From Rhodospirillaceae bacterium (GTDB taxonomy: Bacteria; Pseudomonadota; Alphaproteobacteria; MPNO01; UBA2964), in NCBI GenBank assembly GCA_018660305.1, contig JABJKO010000147.1, positions 1 through 7,546 of the forward strand: a stretch of DNA of 7,546 nt. The letters are read 5' to 3'. The position numbers and the translations under genes are program-made. Positions within the stretch are counted from its first letter, which is position 1; every line of letters starts with the position of its first letter. This document shows positions 6,346 through 7,546 of the stretch, in pieces. The notes under the pieces are model-generated. The model made no database searches. It was not told the DNA's origin and saw only the letters and a program-made list of their open reading frames with translations.

Positions 6346-6381
6346 ATGAGCGGTTTCCTCCCGTGCAATAATTGGCGCTGA
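6346..6381 (+). CDS. Possible 11-codon leader ORF upstream of the PEP-CTERM gene
   Basis: ATG at 6346 opens MSGFLPCNNWR followed by TGA (6379-6381), with AGGTGG five bases before the ATG. It lies inside the predicted transcript leader, 45 bases before the start of the PEP-CTERM gene. The pyrimidine stretch TTCCTC (6355-6360) within it can pair with GAGGAA (6380-6385) or with the gene's ribosome binding site (GAGGA, 6414-6418). Whether it is translated is unknown. Confidence 0.25.
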   Translation: MSGFLPCNNWR

Positions 6382-6414
6382 GGAATCAGTTAAAGGTTCT
6401 TCGAGCTGAAAATG

Positions 6415-6419
6415 AGGAG
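6415..6419 (+). promoter_or_regulatory. Shine-Dalgarno AGGAG choosing the ATG at 6427
   Basis: Three in-frame ATGs occur at 6412, 6421 and 6427. AGGAG at 6415-6419 lies inside the first candidate, touches the second almost directly, and stands 7 bases from the third, which is ideal. The start at 6427 is therefore preferred. Confidence 0.7.
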
Positions 6420-6426
6420 AATGAGA

Positions 6427-7089
6427 ATGCCTGCATCTATACGTAGCGGGGCGATTGCGCTGTTTTTGGGTATGGTCACGATGTGGTCGGCGGTGTCTCC
6501 TGCCAATGCCGTGGTGATCGATTTTAATTCACTGACCATAGGTAATGTGGTCACCAACCAGTTCACCAATCTTGGCGCTTTCTTCGCGCCTTCAGGTGCC
6601 AATCCCGCCGAAGTCGTCGATATTACGGGAGATGCTACTATCGGCGGCCCTAATCTTACCGGCCTGCTGGCTGGTACCCAGGGTCTCCGGATAATCAACT
6701 CTCCTGCTTTTGATGATAGTGTAATCATCACGTTCGTAGACCCGGCCGATCAGGTGTCGGAGGCGTTCGTTACATCCGTTTCGTTCACCTATATAAGCGA
6801 TAGTACGTTGAACGGCGCCATCAGAGCATTCGACGCCGGTGGTACTCTATTGGATCAGGCTCTAAGCGCAGTAGGCACTCAGCCCAACAATCAGGCCTTT
6901 GAGACTTTAACCGTTGGCGCAAGTGACATTCGCCGCATCGAAATCGATGGATTTGCGGACGTTATCATCGATACACTTACATTTGATAATCCGCAGTTGG
7001 TGATAAATGTTCCTGAACCCGGAACGCTGGCAGTATTAGGCCTTGGCCTCGTAGGGCTCGGTTTTGCACGGCGTAGGCGGGCGGCTTAA
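6427..7089 (+). CDS. PEP-CTERM sorting domain-containing secreted protein
   Basis: A 220-residue exported protein. Residues 1-28 form a signal peptide: Arg6, a hydrophobic stretch through about residue 23, and SPANA before the likely cleavage after Ala28. The mature part is beta-rich with alternating hydrophobic residues: IDFNSLTIGN, a central SVSFTYIS strand, RAFDAGGTLLDQ, ETLTV, and IDTLTFDN just before the tail. This pattern resembles the jelly-roll, possibly carbohydrate-binding, domains common in PEP-CTERM proteins; no exact family is assigned. The C-terminus is a classic sorting signal: VPEP (195-198), a hydrophobic helix (201-214), then RRRR (215-218). Exosortase (XrtA-type) is expected to cut at this signal and route the protein to the envelope or exopolysaccharide matrix. 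The protein contains no lysine and no cysteine. It is less GC-rich than its neighbours, faces away from them and carries its own sigma-54 control region. Confidence 0.93.
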   Translation: MPASIRSGAIALFLGMVTMWSAVSPANAVVIDFNSLTIGNVVTNQFTNLGAFFAPSGANPAEVVDITGDATIGGPNLTGLLAGTQGLRIINSPAFDDSVIITFVDPADQVSEAFVTSVSFTYISDSTLNGAIRAFDAGGTLLDQALSAVGTQPNNQAFETLTVGASDIRRIEIDGFADVIIDTLTFDNPQLVINVPEPGTLAVLGLGLVGLGFARRRRAA

Positions 7090-7112
7090 ATCATTAAAGT
7101 AATTTCCTATGA

Positions 7113-7147
7113 AGGCGGCGGTTCGATAAACGGGCCGCCGTTTCCAT
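7113..7147 (+). terminator. Likely intrinsic terminator of the PEP-CTERM gene
   Basis: Starting 24 bases after the stop codon, CGGCGGTTCG (7116-7125) pairs with CGGGCCGCCG (7131-7140) around the loop ATAAA, with two T-G wobbles; flanking bases can extend the stem to about 13 pairs. TTT and then another short T-run (CCATTT) follow. The T-tract is weak, but position and stem are right. Confidence 0.6.
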
Positions 7148-7285
7148 TTGCACGGTATTCGTTCCGGTTCAAAGCCGGGCGTTTAAAATGAAAATAACGG
7201 GGTCTGCTTCTGGTGGCGTTTAGGACATCCAGCGCCTGTTCTTTTCCCGAGCTCACACCGAACCGCCGATGGCCAAAATTACCGG

Positions 7286-7546
7286 TCAGTGGGTCGGGGT
7301 GCTGCCGACGGTGATGCGCCACATGAGGCGGCGGTGGTCGGGCCATTTGTAGTCGAAGGTGGCGAGGTGCTGGACGGCGCAATTGTCCCACATGAGCAAA
7401 TCGCCGACCCGCCATTTATGCGTGTGGCGGAACGGGGCCCGGTAGACATGGCGCGCCAGCCGTTCGATGAGCGGCAGGGCTTCGTCGTCTACCATGCCAT
7501 CAATGGCGACGCATTCGCCCTTGGTGACATAGAGGCATTTGCGGCC
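7286..7546 (-). CDS. TauD/TfdA-family Fe(II)/2-oxoglutarate dioxygenase, C-terminal part only
   Basis: An open frame enters from the right edge and stops with TGA at 7288-7286, giving the last 86 residues. They match the C-terminal end of the TauD/TfdA dioxygenase family (PF02668): GRKCLYVTKGE, a helix LPLIERLARHVYRAP, then WRVGDLLMWDNCAVQHLATFDY, where the His (visible residue 60) is the third iron ligand, and RRLMWRITV, whose arginines include the expected 2-oxoglutarate carboxylate contact. The H-x-D half of the iron site lies outside the window. Relatives hydroxylate taurine, alkyl sulfates, phenoxyacetates and many other compounds, so the substrate is open. The gene converges on the PEP-CTERM gene; an in-frame ATG at 7495 is internal, not the start. 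Confidence 0.9.
   Translation of the reverse strand, partial: GRKCLYVTKGECVAIDGMVDDEALPLIERLARHVYRAPFRHTHKWRVGDLLMWDNCAVQHLATFDYKWPDHRRLMWRITVGSTPTH

Larger units (their letters stand above)
5921..6426. other. Divergent intergenic control region between the GST and PEP-CTERM genes
   Basis: About 500 bases with no convincing protein gene, and visibly richer in A and T than the flanking coding DNA, especially from 6180 onward. The half near the GST gene (5921-6180) holds short palindromes (CGATGAACATCG at 6036-6047, CCCGCGCGGG at 6051-6060) and a 10-bp stem hairpin (6079-6103); no strong promoter for the GST gene was found. The half near the PEP-CTERM gene holds the direct repeats, IHF-like site, sigma-54 promoter and leader ORF listed separately. 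Confidence 0.75.

Noticed and set aside
7163..7179. tRNA T-arm-like hairpin (TCCGG, TTCAAAG loop, CCGGG)
   Set aside because: Only about 30 bases lie between it and the one segment (near 7127-7132) that could pair as an acceptor stem, too short for D and anticodon arms. No full tRNA can be folded, and it lies next to the terminator.
7148..7285. Gap between the terminator and the TauD-type gene
   Set aside because: No gene, repeat array or clear terminator for the minus-strand dioxygenase gene could be supported here.
1..7546. CRISPR array, rRNA, transposase or integrase gene
   Set aside because: No regularly spaced repeat array, rRNA segment or transposase/integrase reading frame was found anywhere in the window.

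Overview
The window looks like chromosomal DNA of a GC-rich proteobacterium, probably an alphaproteobacterium. This rests on high GC in the coding regions, dense minus-strand gene packing, the mix of families (carboxymuconolactone-decarboxylase-like, luciferase-like monooxygenase, GST, TauD, AEC and MFS transporters) and a PEP-CTERM protein. The taxonomic call is inference from gene content; no rRNA or marker gene is present.

Layout. Positions 1-5920 form a run of seven minus-strand genes. In transcription order they are a glutathione S-transferase (5920-5321), a luciferase-like flavin-dependent oxidoreductase (5296-4358), two tandem diverged carboxymuconolactone-decarboxylase/AhpD-fold proteins (4277-3720 and 3703-3158), an MFS exporter with a TTG start (3061-1814), an AEC-family permease (1667-741), and a flavin-reductase-like protein cut by the left edge (599-1). 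A perfect 29-bp inverted repeat (626-697) lies between the last two. Positions 6427-7089 hold the only plus-strand gene, a secreted PEP-CTERM protein followed by a likely intrinsic terminator. The right edge holds the C-terminal part of a minus-strand TauD/TfdA-type dioxygenase (7546-7286).

How the genes may work together. The minus-strand run resembles a small-molecule catabolism or detoxification locus: a flavin monooxygenase, a possible source of reduced flavin, two AhpD-fold enzymes, a GST, and import/export proteins. No substrate can be named from sequence. The PEP-CTERM gene appears independent. It is less GC-rich, faces the other way and has its own long control region.

The most interesting part is that control region (about 6180-6426). 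It contains a near-perfect sigma-54 promoter (TGGCATG-N4-TTGCA). Upstream are two direct repeats, TGTCGG-N6-TTACAA, exactly 42 bp apart (about four helical turns), where an enhancer-binding activator would be expected. An IHF-like site lies between repeats and promoter, and a short leader ORF lies between promoter and gene. This fits the known link between PEP-CTERM/exosortase systems and PrsK/PrsR-type sigma-54 regulation. No exosortase or regulator gene is in the window.
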